A stretch of DNA of 18,401 nt from Candidatus Aerophobus profundus SCGC AAA252-L23. Its GTDB lineage: Bacteria > Aerophobota > Aerophobia > Aerophobales > Aerophobaceae. Position numbers and translations under genes: made by a program. Location: NCBI GenBank assembly GCA_000402295.1, contig AQRW01000137.1, positions 1 through 18,401 on the forward strand, given 5' to 3'. The notes under the pieces are model-generated. The model did no database searches. It saw only the letters and a list, made by a program, of their open reading frames with translations, and had not been told where the DNA came from. Of the stretch, positions 5,566 to 14,590 are shown piece by piece. Each line of letters begins with the position of its first letter. Within the stretch, counting starts at the first letter, position 1.

Positions 5566-6153
5566 TTAGAAAAACAACTTACTTTCTATTATGATACCTA
5601 AATCTGATAATCTGCGCAAATTATTTGAAGCTGCATTATTAGCAACGTATGCGCCGATAATGTAATCCTGATGAACGCAATCCGGCACTAAAACTTCCGC
5701 ACATTTTATACCTTTATGCCTGTCTTCTTTAATCAGATCGTTATTATCAGTCCAAAAGGTAGCATAAATTTCATCTTTATTTAGTAATGGCAAACCTTCC
5801 TCAACGGTCTTAAACCAACATTCTCTGGCCGCATTTTTATCAGTTATTATCACACCATCAATATCTAAAACTCGATTCTTAATTCTGAGGACGCATATTT
5901 CATTATTTTTTGACCTTCTTGCGCTTAGCATGGGATTATGCGCGTCAAAATATAAATTAGCATAATCGTGTAAGCTTTTATTTGTACCCGGAATTTTCTT
6001 TTTCGCCCTTCGTTCCTGTACTCCGCTTTCGGAAATATCATGAAAATTAATGTTTCGTGATTTATTATGCGACAATATCCCTCTCTTTAGAATTGAAGGA
6101 ACATTCCCGATATATGTAATAAAATGTAATTCTGTGACATCACGTCTTTTCAT
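5566..6153 (-). CDS. darT: DarT-like DNA ADP-ribosyltransferase toxin (DUF4433)
   Basis: DarT transfers ADP-ribose from NAD+ onto bases of single-stranded DNA, blocking replication; DarTG modules can defend against phage. The 195-residue protein has the family hallmarks: ELHFITYIGNVPSILKRGIL (8-27) with the NAD-pocket histidine H10, VQERRAKKKIP (45-55), LHDYANLYFDAHNPMLSARR (61-80), and CAEVLVPD (151-158), where E153 is the likely catalytic glutamate. All key positions are present, so it looks active and would need the downstream antitoxin. The ATG at 6153 has an AGAAG site about 9 nt upstream. The gene lies 178 nt after brxL on the same strand, behind a hairpin terminator. No convincing promoter of its own was found. 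Confidence 0.9.
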   Translation of the reverse strand: MKRRDVTELHFITYIGNVPSILKRGILSHNKSRNINFHDISESGVQERRAKKKIPGTNKSLHDYANLYFDAHNPMLSARRSKNNEICVLRIKNRVLDIDGVIITDKNAARECWFKTVEEGLPLLNKDEIYATFWTDNNDLIKEDRHKGIKCAEVLVPDCVHQDYIIGAYVANNAASNNLRRLSDLGIIIESKLFF

Positions 6154-6191
6154 GAATAATCTTCTTTAAAAATACGGATTTCTTTTTCAAG

Positions 6192-6213
6192 AAAAGGGAG
6201 GCCAAAGCCTCCC
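6192..6213 (-). terminator. Hairpin terminator after brxL
   Basis: On the minus strand GGGAGGC-TTTG-GCCTCCC forms a perfect 7-bp GC-rich stem with a 4-nt loop (6213-6196), followed by TTTTCTT. This resembles an intrinsic terminator with a short T-run, about 120 nt after the brxL stop. It would separate BREX from darTG, though readthrough is possible. Confidence 0.6.
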
Positions 6214-6269
6214 CTACCCAATAGAACAAGGACTTTCTCCACGAGTAGGGGCGAGTTTAGTCACCCGCC
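6211..6269. repeat. Overlapping inverted repeats in the brxL-darT gap
   Basis: GGCGAGT (6250-6256) can pair with ACCCGCC (6263-6269), allowing one G-U, to make a 7-bp stem. CCCCTAC (6211-6217) can pair with GTAGGGG (6245-6251). These stems compete with each other and with the terminator hairpin for shared bases. The GC-rich palindromic style contrasts with the AT-rich flanks and resembles dispersed intergenic palindromic elements. No second copy is seen in the window. Confidence 0.5.
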
Positions 6270-6331
6270 GGTAATTTATTAATTCCTATACCTCAAGAAA
6301 TTCATCGAATAAATCATCCATAAAGTTAAAC

Positions 6332-8359
6332 TTACCCAACCCCCAATGCCTTAAATACAGCATCTATAGGATCCGCATAAAAACTGCTCTGGAATTTTGC
6401 TAATAGTTCTCCAGGCACGGTTTGAAAATCAGCAACGCTACTTGAAGGAATAAGAACCCTCTTTGCGCCAGAATCAAGTGCAACACGTAATGATTCTGCG
6501 AGATTTTCTACAGGAATGATATTTCCCCCCAAACTCATACTCCCCAAGACAACAATCTGAGATTGAACGTGTTTTTGCACTAGCGCCGAAGACAAGGCAA
6601 TAACAGTTGCTAATGTGAGCGCTTCTGCTGAACCAGAATTATGCAGTTCAACTACATGTATATGATAATTATGATCACCCGCCTTTGGGGTAACGCTGAC
6701 CCTTGATGCGTTCGCCCTAAAATAATCAAAAGCTACACGCAGGCACTCCTTAGGTGCATTTCCAGATCCAACCCCTGTAAAGCGAGCTGTTCCATTACCA
6801 GGCGTCATTTGTGTTTCAATACGGTAAAGCCCTAAATGCCCATTGCTGCCGCGAGATACAGTATGAATAATACCGGGATTCATGGGGCCATCTGAAATAA
6901 GCGTTCCTCCCCCTTGTTCAGGAACTGAGATATATTTTTCCTCGTTGGTTTCCTTATCAGCATAACTGAAATGAACATCATAAAATTCCATACCACCGAT
7001 TTTCTTCAATTGCTCTTTCACTCGACGACGTGTTTCAAGCGCGTATCTTAAACACCGTTCAACTGCGGCCCGATTATATTCCTCATGAGGATAAAGGAGC
7101 TTCAATAACCCGGATACTGTTTTCCTGACAGCAATGACATCACGTTGGTTTAAATCGCGTCCTAAACGAAAATACTTATCAATCGCATCCGAGAAATTAC
7201 GCTTACGCATTTCACGCAAATACTCTGCTAAATAATCAACAATGAGCCCATAATTATTAGTAAAGGATTCCGGTTTCATCTTCGGAATTTCCCAACCAGG
7301 AATATACGCGTGAAATCTGTCAAAAAACGCTGAATCAATCATATTTTCCGGGAACGGGGCAAACAAGTGACTCGTCTTAACAAGCGTATCAACGGATTGA
7401 TTAATATTTCCCACAAACACCATTGAGGCATTAGCGTTTATCTGATCTCGACCTCTTGCAAAGGAACCTGATGCCATATAATCTTTCATAATTTGAACGC
7501 CGCCCTTATCCGAAAACGATATACCGGCCACTTCATCAAAGGCAACAATATCCCAGAGACCAACAAGACCAATCTGTCTGCGGCTTAAATTATAAAAAAG
7601 ATTCGCTACTGTAGTATTACCACCAGAAACAAGGATACTATTTGGACTAATTTCTTTATAAAGGTGGCTTTTCCCTGTCCCTCTTGGACCAAGCTCACAC
7701 ACATTATAATTATTTTCTACAAATGGAATCATCCTTGCTATTAAGTGCCATTTAGCTCTTAATTCAAATACCGACGGCTCTATCCCCGAGGAACGCAAGA
7801 GAACATCCAGCCATTGCTCTTCGGTGAATGCACGCCTACCCTCAAAGAGAGGATTTAAATCCATATTGGGCATTTGTATCGGTTTAATCTCTTCTAAAAT
7901 AAAAGGTGAGGCCCCCTGTCCTTCTTCATAATGGTAACGCAAATTAACAATAGACCAGATACCTCCCACAAGAAGCTTCTGGTACTTCCTTACCGTTCCA
8001 CTAGGCACAATAACCTTTTTTATACCTAAATTAGAAAAGATGGCTTCATAAATATCCTTTTTCTCATTAAGGGTTACTGTTACTTTATCGATAACCTTTA
8101 AACCACCTTTTTCACGGACAATAGACTTAACTTTTTCTGATTCATCCGGCCGAACATAATTCTCAGCAAGCACACGTTTAACTGTTGCCAGGCCGTCATC
8201 AATAATCACATCATCAGTTGAAGCGCAATATTGCCCTAATAGATATTCAAGGACATACACAGGCACATTCGCGCCTTCTTTTACTTTTTTGGTTAAGTCC
8301 TTACGGACAACCTTTCCCGCAAAATGTTGATTTAATAAATCATCTAAAACTGTATTCAT
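6332..8359 (-). CDS. brxL: BrxL, Lon-like AAA+ protein of type 1 BREX
   Basis: BrxL is needed for phage restriction in type 1 BREX and belongs to a class of AAA+ proteins that form ring assemblies on DNA. The 675-residue protein shows an N-terminal BrxL-specific domain (about 1-200), Walker A GPRGTGKS (224-231), Walker B IVAFDEV (271-277), a sensor-like asparagine in VGNINQS (316-322), and an arginine-finger-like FFDRFH (345-350). A C-terminal Lon-like domain follows, with LHNSGSAEAL (572-581) and LGGNIIPVENLAESLRVAL (610-628). In my alignment the serine is kept, but the position of the Lon catalytic lysine is not lysine. The ATG at 8359 has GGGGAG 8 nt upstream. The length is normal for the family and the gene is intact. 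It is the last BREX gene, 95 nt after pglZ. Confidence 0.95.
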   Translation of the reverse strand: MNTVLDDLLNQHFAGKVVRKDLTKKVKEGANVPVYVLEYLLGQYCASTDDVIIDDGLATVKRVLAENYVRPDESEKVKSIVREKGGLKVIDKVTVTLNEKKDIYEAIFSNLGIKKVIVPSGTVRKYQKLLVGGIWSIVNLRYHYEEGQGASPFILEEIKPIQMPNMDLNPLFEGRRAFTEEQWLDVLLRSSGIEPSVFELRAKWHLIARMIPFVENNYNVCELGPRGTGKSHLYKEISPNSILVSGGNTTVANLFYNLSRRQIGLVGLWDIVAFDEVAGISFSDKGGVQIMKDYMASGSFARGRDQINANASMVFVGNINQSVDTLVKTSHLFAPFPENMIDSAFFDRFHAYIPGWEIPKMKPESFTNNYGLIVDYLAEYLREMRKRNFSDAIDKYFRLGRDLNQRDVIAVRKTVSGLLKLLYPHEEYNRAAVERCLRYALETRRRVKEQLKKIGGMEFYDVHFSYADKETNEEKYISVPEQGGGTLISDGPMNPGIIHTVSRGSNGHLGLYRIETQMTPGNGTARFTGVGSGNAPKECLRVAFDYFRANASRVSVTPKAGDHNYHIHVVELHNSGSAEALTLATVIALSSALVQKHVQSQIVVLGSMSLGGNIIPVENLAESLRVALDSGAKRVLIPSSSVADFQTVPGELLAKFQSSFYADPIDAVFKALGVG

Positions 8360-8454
8360 AATATATACTCCCCTTATTAACGCATCCCACCAAACGTGCG
8401 GGACTAATTCACGCTATAATTTACGTTCATTTTGCTCCGTAAACCATGCGTTCA
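8360..8454 (-). promoter_or_regulatory. Structured spacer between pglZ and brxL
   Basis: AACGCAT (8379-8385) and ATGCGTT (8446-8452) form a 7-bp inverted repeat that encloses two smaller ones: TTTACG/CGTAAA (8420-8425 and 8438-8443, 12-nt loop) and TCCC/GGGA (8385-8388 and 8400-8403). No strong promoter or T-tailed terminator is seen. The spacer could adjust the brxL to pglZ ratio through RNA structure. That is inference. Confidence 0.4.
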
Positions 8455-11046
8455 TTAAAAATCACTGGTAAAAGCGCGGTCTATTCTTACTGGTATAAAC
8501 TGCTCATCTATATCTGTACTCGCATTACGAAAAACTAAACGGTATTTTCCCGTATTTGAGAAAACCATGTTCTTAAGTGTTAAAATGACTTCTTTTTTGC
8601 GATCCGCCATCTCTTGAGAAACACTATCAAAGGTTACTGTTTGAATATCGCTGACAGGTTTACTTCCCGCATAAATACCAATTTTATACGTTACAGCTTT
8701 AACCCTCTCAGACACAGCTTCAGTTTGTAATATTTCAAATCGGTGACGCCCTGTAGTAATCCGATGATCCTGACCTAAGACCTGAACCCCTACTGTCTTT
8801 TCACGGGTTTTTTCTTTTTCTCTTCCACGTACCTGTTCAATAGTTATGACCGGAACAACCACTTCTTGCAAACTCATGCCCCCATGAAAGAAACGCGCAC
8901 CCCCGGTAAAATAAAACAAACTCATTCCTTGGGGAATCGCAAACGGCATATCTTTATCTGGTGATACACCTGCGGTATTTGACAAGCTGGCCCGATGAAC
9001 ATTTTCCATTAAAGGGATATACTTACCCATAATAAATCTCTTATTCATCTTAAGCGTTTCACCACCTGAATCAGCTACCTTATTGCGATCCGTGGTATCA
9101 GGGTGCCTATTTGTATAAACAAAACCATGATCGGCAGTGACAAATACATACCTGGCATGTAAATTATTTACAGCGAATGCCGCTATATCACATACCTCGG
9201 AAATAGCTGTGCGCACCGCAGAAAATGTTTTGTCCTCACTCTTGGCATCATCACCGATGGCATCAATGATATTATGATAAATATAAATAACATTTTTCCC
9301 GCGCACCATTTTTCTGGCCTCATCGCGGGTCAACTTCATAAACTCCTCAGATTTAATAGCCATACCTTTATAAAGAGATAAAATCTCATTTCTTTGACTA
9401 AGCGACGCGCATGCTTTCCCATCAACTAAAATATCTCTTTTATCCGATACCTCTATCTGTTTATGGGGAAGAAGCGTTGCCATCCCCAGCGATGTATATG
9501 ACGGGACGCAGCCTAGTATAGCTTCACAGGTTGCCTTAAAACGGTATCGACCGTTTAAAACCTCAGCAATTTCAACACCCGCTTCATAGCGAAGGGCGTC
9601 ACTGATAATGACATACACAGCCGCATTCTTATCTCCTGCTTTTTTATCAGGAAAAGAACCATAAAAATCATATTGATTAGAAATACCACTTATTTTCCAT
9701 GCCTTAAGTTCAGCCTTCCCTTCCCAGGCAAGAGCAAGTTCATCAAGAAACCAATGCTGATACATATCTTCCATGCGTTCCTTGAGCTCTTTTAAAAGTC
9801 CCCATCCTTTTGCATCCGCAAAGCTTGCGTGTTCATTAAAAAGGCGATACAATCTATCAAATCTGTGAAGATCCGTTTCATACGCTTCAAAATATTCCTT
9901 AAAACCTTTATATTTAAATCTATCCGGATGCTCTTTTTTTAACGTAATGAATTCCGCCGCAGCAATAAGCGCTTCATATACCTCCCAAAACGCCTCTCTT
10001 GGTATTTCATCACTCCCAAGCCGTTTATTGGCCCAATGCATATCTTGTCTTGCGCCACAAAAAGCCACCACATAGTCCTTATCCAAAGTATCTTCATGCT
10101 CCAAAATGTATTGCTTGATCCTTCTTGCACATACCTTTTCAATATCAAAAAAAGTTGCCGAATCTTTTAGATATTTTATAGGTACATCCGATAGATAATT
10201 GCTTATCCCTAATGCTTCGGCAATCATCTGTGACAAACGATCATATGTGCCAGCCATCCTTACGCTATCACGCCACTCGCTCATACAAACAGCCGCATCA
10301 CGGATAAAACCTCCCGATAATACAAATTGCCGCACGCTATTAGATAACGACGCTCCTATGGCTGCATAAAGATCGCTCACAAAAAGACAAGTTATGAAGT
10401 GCCGCAACGTTGGTGATTCATGCTGATAGCCAAATACTTCTCTTGCTAATGACCAGAAACTCTCTTCAAGATCCATCTTTTGTATGCTGGTAAATACATC
10501 AGGAACATAATTAAGGCCTTCATCAAAAGAAAAATCTTCAAAAAGAGCCTGTACAATATCAGAAAACCTGTCGTATCCTGATTTAACTAAAACAGCCAGC
10601 ATTTTCCGGTCAATTTCTTTTTCCCTGTCCTGAGGTGAAAGGAGCTTCTTTAAGCCTAAAACACGCTGTTTGCTCCCAAAGAATTTCTTCCGTTTAGAGA
10701 TATGCTCCCGCAAGTAATGGTGCTGCAGGCCAAGATCATCAACAATCATAGAAGAAGTATCAGCGTAGAACTGATAACTATAAAGACGAATGTCCGCAAG
10801 CCAGTCATCTTTAATCTCTGGCTGAGGCAATGGCGCATACACAAGAAATTTTTCTTTGGTTTTCTCGATTTCAATCGTTACCTTTGTTTTAAGTTGGCCA
10901 ACAGTATCAGGAAGCAAGATGCTTACGCCTTGAGGCAAGCAGGTCTGAAGCTCAACCTCACCTTCACTCTCAGCATCATTCCAGAAAACGACCCGATTGA
11001 TTTCGAATAGCTCTTTTAATTTATTCTTAATCTTGTCAATGTTCAT
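8455..11046 (-). CDS. pglZ: PglZ, alkaline-phosphatase-superfamily protein of type 1 BREX
   Basis: PglZ is the hallmark BREX protein, essential for defence; its substrate in type 1 systems is not settled. At 863 residues the length is typical. The N-terminal half (to about 470) is helical and BREX-specific. The phosphatase-like core follows: VIISDALRYEAG (479-490) with the metal-ligand aspartate D483, GCVPSYTSLGMATLLPH (512-528) near the expected nucleophile region, YIYHNIIDAIGDD (588-600), FVTADHGFVYT (635-645) with the Asp-His pair D639/H640, and RFFHGGMSLQEVVVPVI (718-734) with H721. The C-terminal 120 residues are beta-rich. All expected metal ligands appear present. The ATG at 11046 lies 6 nt after the pglX stop, so translation is probably coupled. 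Confidence 0.95.
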   Translation of the reverse strand: MNIDKIKNKLKELFEINRVVFWNDAESEGEVELQTCLPQGVSILLPDTVGQLKTKVTIEIEKTKEKFLVYAPLPQPEIKDDWLADIRLYSYQFYADTSSMIVDDLGLQHHYLREHISKRKKFFGSKQRVLGLKKLLSPQDREKEIDRKMLAVLVKSGYDRFSDIVQALFEDFSFDEGLNYVPDVFTSIQKMDLEESFWSLAREVFGYQHESPTLRHFITCLFVSDLYAAIGASLSNSVRQFVLSGGFIRDAAVCMSEWRDSVRMAGTYDRLSQMIAEALGISNYLSDVPIKYLKDSATFFDIEKVCARRIKQYILEHEDTLDKDYVVAFCGARQDMHWANKRLGSDEIPREAFWEVYEALIAAAEFITLKKEHPDRFKYKGFKEYFEAYETDLHRFDRLYRLFNEHASFADAKGWGLLKELKERMEDMYQHWFLDELALAWEGKAELKAWKISGISNQYDFYGSFPDKKAGDKNAAVYVIISDALRYEAGVEIAEVLNGRYRFKATCEAILGCVPSYTSLGMATLLPHKQIEVSDKRDILVDGKACASLSQRNEILSLYKGMAIKSEEFMKLTRDEARKMVRGKNVIYIYHNIIDAIGDDAKSEDKTFSAVRTAISEVCDIAAFAVNNLHARYVFVTADHGFVYTNRHPDTTDRNKVADSGGETLKMNKRFIMGKYIPLMENVHRASLSNTAGVSPDKDMPFAIPQGMSLFYFTGGARFFHGGMSLQEVVVPVITIEQVRGREKEKTREKTVGVQVLGQDHRITTGRHRFEILQTEAVSERVKAVTYKIGIYAGSKPVSDIQTVTFDSVSQEMADRKKEVILTLKNMVFSNTGKYRLVFRNASTDIDEQFIPVRIDRAFTSDF

Positions 11047-11052
11047 TGCACT

Positions 11053-14000
11053 TTAAATACCTTTTCCCGTTATCTTTTGCGTATTTGCAAGAAGATTGCC
11101 GAATTTACCGTAATTAACTTTTACCCCATCATCAAGATCCAGCTTGATTTTCATGTCTGCGTAGTGACGCAGGTGTTCATCAAATTTAATAAGCTCATCC
11201 CTCTGTTTTAAAAGAGAAGTGATTTCTCTTTGTATCTTATTTGCCGCGCTGGTAGATGTTGCATTGTCTTTATCTTTTTCAAGATGTTCGCTATAACGTG
11301 CTATTTTTGTCTGGAGCGGCAAGACATATTCCGTTCGCATGCGAGAAAGAGTACCCTCGTTGTAACGATGCAAATATACAAGTGCCTGAAACGCCTTTTC
11401 CTTGCCGCTTGTGAATAGCCAATAAATCGGCCTTTTTTTGTACGTCTGGCAATGATCCCTATAAAAGTCATTAACAAAATAACGGCGAATAGTGTCTCTT
11501 GAAGATTCTCCTGACTTGCAGCCAATCGCTTCAGCAATAAAGTCAAGGTTACTGTCTAATCCTTTCTTATCCCATACTGTTTCGATGAATCTAAAAAACC
11601 GGCATGCCGCATCATCATCAAACCACTCATGTTCTGTAATGGGGATAATCCCGTCATCATCTGCCGGAAATGTTTCATATTGTGACGCATCAAATCCTTC
11701 ATTGCCGCTGTGAGCGTATATAAGCCCCGGTTTATCTAACGAATACCGCCCCATCATACAGCCCACAGAATAGCTGATAAGCTCCTTCATTGTATCCACT
11801 CTAAAACGAGCTTCAAGCCCTTCATCAGTAAGTTCACCTTTGTAGCGATATTTGGGATTTGCAAATAGAGTAATCTCTTTAATAGGAACATCTGGAGTAA
11901 GCTCATCCTGCAATCCGTAGGCTTCGATGAAGACTCGGTTGTTTTCTTCTTCGAGATGTTTCATTTCTTCAGTCATTTTACGGCATTGGTTTCGGTGGCT
12001 TTGATATGATTCGTCTACCGTACTATTTTTATTTTCTGCCTGCAAGATGGACAAGTCCTTGAAATCCCATGAAGTTTCATGAGAATCCCAGTCAATTCTA
12101 CTCAATTTAACCAAAGTTATATCATCTGGGTTTGAATGAACATGTATATTTATAAAAGGAATTCTACAAACATCACCAGATTGAAAATTTAGCGTTGGAT
12201 TAATTTCGGAAAATAGTTCAACAAATACTTTTGAGTTCATAAATCCCAAAAGTCCCGACAAAACCTTCCTCTCTCCAAATACACAACAGCCCCCATTATC
12301 AAAAACAAATCCATAACCGAAATTTCTTATACTAAATTGACCGGAGGTAACAGTTGACCAAGTTAGCCCCGGTTCAAAAAAGAACTGTTCATTTGCAATG
12401 ACAGAATGAGGAATATTTCTTATTTCAGAACCATTATCATACCAATTCACTAAGTACTCATTAAAACCATACCATTTGCGGAAACCGCCACCCTTATTGT
12501 ATGGGACCCACTTTGAGTTATCCTTTGCAACATTTACGGATGAGGAATAACCAATTGCACACTTTTGCATATTAACTTCAACCCAAAAGCGAAGGAATCT
12601 ATTATTATCAGTGGTAGTATTACCCTTTCTTGGTAACGCTACTTGCCCAACAGGTTTCCCTTTTCGAAAAACTGCTCTCACCCTATCACTCACCCAATAC
12701 GCAATCGGTGAGCCGGGGATTTTTTTGAAGTCATTCGATGATGCATAGCTTAACCTGTCATTCTTAATCGGAAATTCTTTAGGGACACAACTATCATTTA
12801 GGTCGGAATAATCGACATAGGAAAAACTTCCTTTATGCGCATACATCTTAAAACCGGTCCAGACAGTTGCGCATGTTCCAAAGGCTATTCCCATAACACC
12901 GTTAGACATGTGAACCATATTCCGAATTGTAGTTGTATTAACCAACGTTAGTCTCATTTGTTCATACGATGATAAAAACATCCAGCTTTGCATCGTGACC
13001 ATTCCGTTATAGCCAATTTTCTCCTTCGCCATTTCAAATCCACGCTCAATAAACATCGCAAACAAATCCGACTTGGTAGATGGATATTGCGTTTTAGCAA
13101 ACTCCTTAAGCTTACCATTCATACCCTTCCCACCCATATACGGTGGATTAGCAATAACACAATCGTATCGTTTGGATAACATCTCTACCTGCCTTACAAG
13201 CCCAAGCAAATCTTTATAATACTGCGATCCGGTAAAAATATCATGACTGTTTAGATCACCTCGTTTATATTCAAGCTCTTGTTTTATAGAAGGCAATTTT
13301 GGAATCAATTCTTCAGGAACACGAATAAGTGAGCCGAAAGTTGAAGCATCTTCAAAAAGATCTATCAATAGATTAATATCCTCCGATTCTTTCCTTCCTT
13401 GCACACGATCGCTGGCGGGCTTTAAGACGGCAACATTAGGTTTGATCTGTTTCTCAAAAATTTGCCTGTCATCCTGCCTTGCCTTCATCATCAAGGCGAA
13501 TCCGGCAAGCTGGGCTGCGCGATGATCAATCTCAAGTCCATACAGGTTCTTTGTAAGAATAAGTGAAGGTATCTCTTTCGGACGGTAACCTCGTTCCAGA
13601 TAAATTTCCGTTAGGAGATTATAGGCTTCAACAAGAATATGCCCTGACCCGCAGGCCGGATCCATAACAGTTAATTCTTCCGGATTTAATGAATCAGGTG
13701 TAATTTCTTTTATCTTTTGCTTTACCTCTTCCGATTGCTCAGCAGGCTCAATATAATATTCCATCTTTTCTTTAATGCCTGATGCGGGATATGTCCCAAG
13801 CCATTTAGCACCGAGAGAATTTTGAACCAGATACTTTACAATCCAGTTAGGTGTAAAAAGCTGAGTTACAGCAGGAATATCTTCGGTCTTATATGCCTTT
13901 TTTGCCTTCATCAGAGCATCTTTTTTCTCTGAAATGTAGAACTGATAAAGCCATCCGATAATTTCTACTTCTTTCCAGTCTTCTTCAGAGATAGCCTCGA

Positions 14001-14580
14001 CCATCTGGCGAATAATTGAATCCGTATTAAGCAAATTATCAGGCAAAAGAAGCTCTGTTGGGTCATCAACCTTTTCAAATAAAAACGGCATGGCGCCATA
14101 AAGTTCATTGCATTGAGCAATAATGAGTTTTCGGTAAAGTTCAGCGTCTTTGTTGCCCGCTGTTTTAAGAGATATTATCTCTCGCTTTTCTAACCCGTCT
14201 AACTTTTCAAGGTAATGTGCCTTTTCAAGGATTTCCGGCTCAGAATGCCCTTCCGGATGGCTTAAAACACGATAGCCATGAGTAAGGTATCCGTTTAACT
14301 CCATAAAACGGATTGCGGCAAAACGGTTAAACCAGGTATAAGCCACTTCTTCCATAACCTGAGTGAAGCCTTTAGATTCAATTTTTTCAATAAGCTTATT
14401 ACGTGATTTTTCGATTGATTTTGGGAAGGGCTTACCTGAAATAAAAGCATAGTCACCTTTTATTTCACAAGGCTCTATCTTCTCTTCGGTGATACCATAG
14501 AGTGCCGCACGCTCACTGACAGCTTTAATAAATTTCTCACGCGCTTTAGGAGCATAAACTTTTAACTTATTCTTATTCAT
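11053..14580 (-). CDS. pglX: PglX, BREX adenine-specific DNA methyltransferase
   Basis: PglX methylates adenine (N6) in a short non-palindromic site on host DNA and marks it as self; BREX blocks phages that lack the mark. The 1175-residue protein has a helical N-terminal region with FTQVMEEVAYTWFNRFAAIRF near residue 72, LFTPNWIVKYLVQNSLG (241-257), the S-adenosylmethionine motif DPACGSGHILVEA (307-319), NLYGLEIDHRAAQLAGFAL (345-363), and the catalytic motif ANPPYMGG (477-484). The target-recognition region probably lies between about 600 and 900 and is the part expected to differ between systems. A C-terminal helical domain includes MMGRYSLDKPGL. The gene starts 10 nt after brxC, with AAAGGAAG overlapping the spacer. 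Intact. Confidence 0.95.
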   Translation of the reverse strand: MNKNKLKVYAPKAREKFIKAVSERAALYGITEEKIEPCEIKGDYAFISGKPFPKSIEKSRNKLIEKIESKGFTQVMEEVAYTWFNRFAAIRFMELNGYLTHGYRVLSHPEGHSEPEILEKAHYLEKLDGLEKREIISLKTAGNKDAELYRKLIIAQCNELYGAMPFLFEKVDDPTELLLPDNLLNTDSIIRQMVEAISEEDWKEVEIIGWLYQFYISEKKDALMKAKKAYKTEDIPAVTQLFTPNWIVKYLVQNSLGAKWLGTYPASGIKEKMEYYIEPAEQSEEVKQKIKEITPDSLNPEELTVMDPACGSGHILVEAYNLLTEIYLERGYRPKEIPSLILTKNLYGLEIDHRAAQLAGFALMMKARQDDRQIFEKQIKPNVAVLKPASDRVQGRKESEDINLLIDLFEDASTFGSLIRVPEELIPKLPSIKQELEYKRGDLNSHDIFTGSQYYKDLLGLVRQVEMLSKRYDCVIANPPYMGGKGMNGKLKEFAKTQYPSTKSDLFAMFIERGFEMAKEKIGYNGMVTMQSWMFLSSYEQMRLTLVNTTTIRNMVHMSNGVMGIAFGTCATVWTGFKMYAHKGSFSYVDYSDLNDSCVPKEFPIKNDRLSYASSNDFKKIPGSPIAYWVSDRVRAVFRKGKPVGQVALPRKGNTTTDNNRFLRFWVEVNMQKCAIGYSSSVNVAKDNSKWVPYNKGGGFRKWYGFNEYLVNWYDNGSEIRNIPHSVIANEQFFFEPGLTWSTVTSGQFSIRNFGYGFVFDNGGCCVFGERKVLSGLLGFMNSKVFVELFSEINPTLNFQSGDVCRIPFINIHVHSNPDDITLVKLSRIDWDSHETSWDFKDLSILQAENKNSTVDESYQSHRNQCRKMTEEMKHLEEENNRVFIEAYGLQDELTPDVPIKEITLFANPKYRYKGELTDEGLEARFRVDTMKELISYSVGCMMGRYSLDKPGLIYAHSGNEGFDASQYETFPADDDGIIPITEHEWFDDDAACRFFRFIETVWDKKGLDSNLDFIAEAIGCKSGESSRDTIRRYFVNDFYRDHCQTYKKRPIYWLFTSGKEKAFQALVYLHRYNEGTLSRMRTEYVLPLQTKIARYSEHLEKDKDNATSTSAANKIQREITSLLKQRDELIKFDEHLRHYADMKIKLDLDDGVKVNYGKFGNLLANTQKITGKGI

Positions 14581-14590
14581 GCACTTCCTT

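Noticed and set aside
6286..6321. Eleven-codon minus-strand frame MDDLFDEFLEV just after brxL
   Set aside because: Too short to support, with no clear ribosome binding site; it could be the start of a lost gene or chance.
10702..11010. Plus-strand frame of 102 codons inside pglZ
   Set aside because: It lies wholly antisense to a well-supported pglZ gene and shows no family features or ribosome binding site.
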